6,110 bases of DNA, taken from Acidimicrobiaceae bacterium (GTDB taxonomy: Bacteria; Actinomycetota; Acidimicrobiia; Acidimicrobiales; RAAP-2). The DNA lies in assembly GCA_003151555.1 (NCBI GenBank), contig PLXU01000090.1, positions 1,843 through 7,952 of the forward strand. Reading direction: 5' to 3'. Position 1 is the first letter of the stretch; each line of letters starts with the position of its first letter. Below are positions 5,221 through 6,110 of this stretch, piece by piece. Below the pieces are notes generated by a model that did not search any database, was not told the origin of the DNA, and saw only the letters and a list, made by a program, of their open reading frames with translations. Position numbers and translations under genes: made by a program.

Positions 5221-6110
5221 TCGAAGCGCCGTACGTCCGCACCCAGTTTGCTCAGGCGTTCGACGAAGCTGTCGTAGCCCCGGTCCACGTGCTCGAGGCC
5301 CTGGACAATCGTGCCGCCCTCGGCGACGAGTCCGGCCAGCGTCAGCGCGGCGGCCGCGCGAATGTCGCTGGCGTTGACGGTGGTGCCCACCAAGAAGTCG
5401 ACGCCGCGAATCATGGCGTGATGGCCCTCGGTGGTGATGCTCGCGCCGAGTTTCACCAGCTCGTCGACGTAACGAAAACGCCCGGCGAAGAGGTTCTCGG
5501 TGACCACCGAGTCGCCGTTGGCGACGCTCAACATGGTGGTGATGAGGGGCTTGTAGTCGGTCGCCACCCCGGGATAGGGCAGCGTCGCGACGTCGCAGGC
5601 GCGCAGTATCGAGGGGCCGCGCACGCAGATCCCGGCCCCGCTCCCGTCCACGAAGCCGCCCATCGCCTCGATCTTGTGCAGCAACATCTCCATGTGGTCG
5701 GCGCGCGCATCGACCACGCGCACCTGACCGCCGGTGATGAGCCCCGCCGCCAAGTACGTCGCGCTGACGACCCGGTCGGTGATCACCTCGTGGCTCGCCG
5801 GCCTAAGGCCCGCCACCCCGTCGATGGTCAGTCGCGACGTGCCGAGGCCTTCGATCTTGGCGCCCATGGCGATCAGTTGGCGCCCGAGGTCCTCCACCTC
5901 GGGCTCGCGCGCCGCGTTGTCGATCACCGAACGGCCCTTGGCCAGGACACAGGCCATCATCAGATTGTCGGTGGCGGTGTGGCTCGGGTACGCCAACGTC
6001 ATGCGGGTCGCGCGAAGCCGGGGCCGGTTGATCGTGGCGTGAATGGAGTTGTCATCGTTGTGGAACGTGGCGCCCATGGCCGAGAGCCCGTCGGTATGAA
6101 AGTTGATGGG
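5217..6110 (-). CDS. murA: UDP-N-acetylglucosamine 1-carboxyvinyltransferase MurA (C-terminal 297 residues; 5' end off the right edge)
   Basis: MurA transfers enolpyruvate from PEP to UDP-GlcNAc, the first committed step of peptidoglycan synthesis in the cytoplasm. The reading frame is open through position 6110, so the gene continues beyond the window; the ATG at 6077 is internal, since PINFHTDGLSA precedes it in frame and matches the conserved segment just after the catalytic Cys/Asp loop. That loop (Cys115 in E. coli numbering) should lie only a few codons outside and cannot be checked. Visible conserved parts are PSHTATDNLMMA, NAAREPEVEDL, the active-site aspartate in GVATDYKP (codon 5556-5558), the arginine in ENLFAGRFRYVDEL, DIRAAAALTLAGL, and HVDRGYDSFVERLSKLGADV at the C-terminus. 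The wording of these motifs is typical of actinobacterial MurA. The stop overlaps the meaB start (ATGA). A MurA paralogue cannot be excluded without the N-terminal half. Confidence 0.93.
   Translation of the reverse strand, partial: PINFHTDGLSAMGATFHNDDNSIHATINRPRLRATRMTLAYPSHTATDNLMMACVLAKGRSVIDNAAREPEVEDLGRQLIAMGAKIEGLGTSRLTIDGVAGLRPASHEVITDRVVSATYLAAGLITGGQVRVVDARADHMEMLLHKIEAMGGFVDGSGAGICVRGPSILRACDVATLPYPGVATDYKPLITTMLSVANGDSVVTENLFAGRFRYVDELVKLGASITTEGHHAMIRGVDFLVGTTVNASDIRAAAALTLAGLVAEGGTIVQGLEHVDRGYDSFVERLSKLGADVRRFE

Overview
The window looks like core chromosome from a moderately high-GC actinobacterium, plausibly a deep-branching lineage such as Acidimicrobiia (inference). Four things point that way: a GlpR/SepX-like membrane protein, a family described only from Actinobacteria; a MurA whose C-terminal motifs read like actinobacterial MurA; a CysH closest in layout to actinobacterial APS reductases; and GC-rich coding sequence. 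I see no phage, transposon, CRISPR array or defence genes.

Layout from left to right. (a) Positions 1-18, minus strand: the first 18 nt of a tRNA gene that runs off the left edge. It lies 15 nt downstream of (b) a 257-residue membrane protein resembling the cell-division factor GlpR/SepX (34-807, minus). (c) cysH (892-1563, minus) is divergent across 66 AT-rich nt from (d) cysD (1630-2553) and cysN (2556-3812) on the plus strand. CysDN makes adenosine 5'-phosphosulfate (APS) from sulfate and ATP, and CysH reduces activated sulfate to sulfite. Together these are the first steps of assimilatory sulfate reduction. (e) The cysN stop codon overlaps the stop codon of a convergent minus-strand operon made of murA (5' end beyond the right edge), meaB and a small four-helix membrane protein. 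Each junction in that operon is a 4-nt ATGA overlap.

The most notable point is CysH. It keeps the Cys pair, the first Cys of the later CxxC motif and the catalytic ECGLH tail of iron-sulfur APS reductases, but the second Cys of CxxC is Val. The classical [4Fe-4S] site therefore has only three of its four ligands. A further Cys five residues before the Cys pair is a possible substitute. Other points of interest are the coupling of cell-wall synthesis (murA) to a B12-enzyme chaperone (meaB), and a GlpR/SepX-like gene that lies outside its usual neighbourhood. Nothing here amounts to a clearly new multi-gene system; this is mostly housekeeping DNA with a few odd details.
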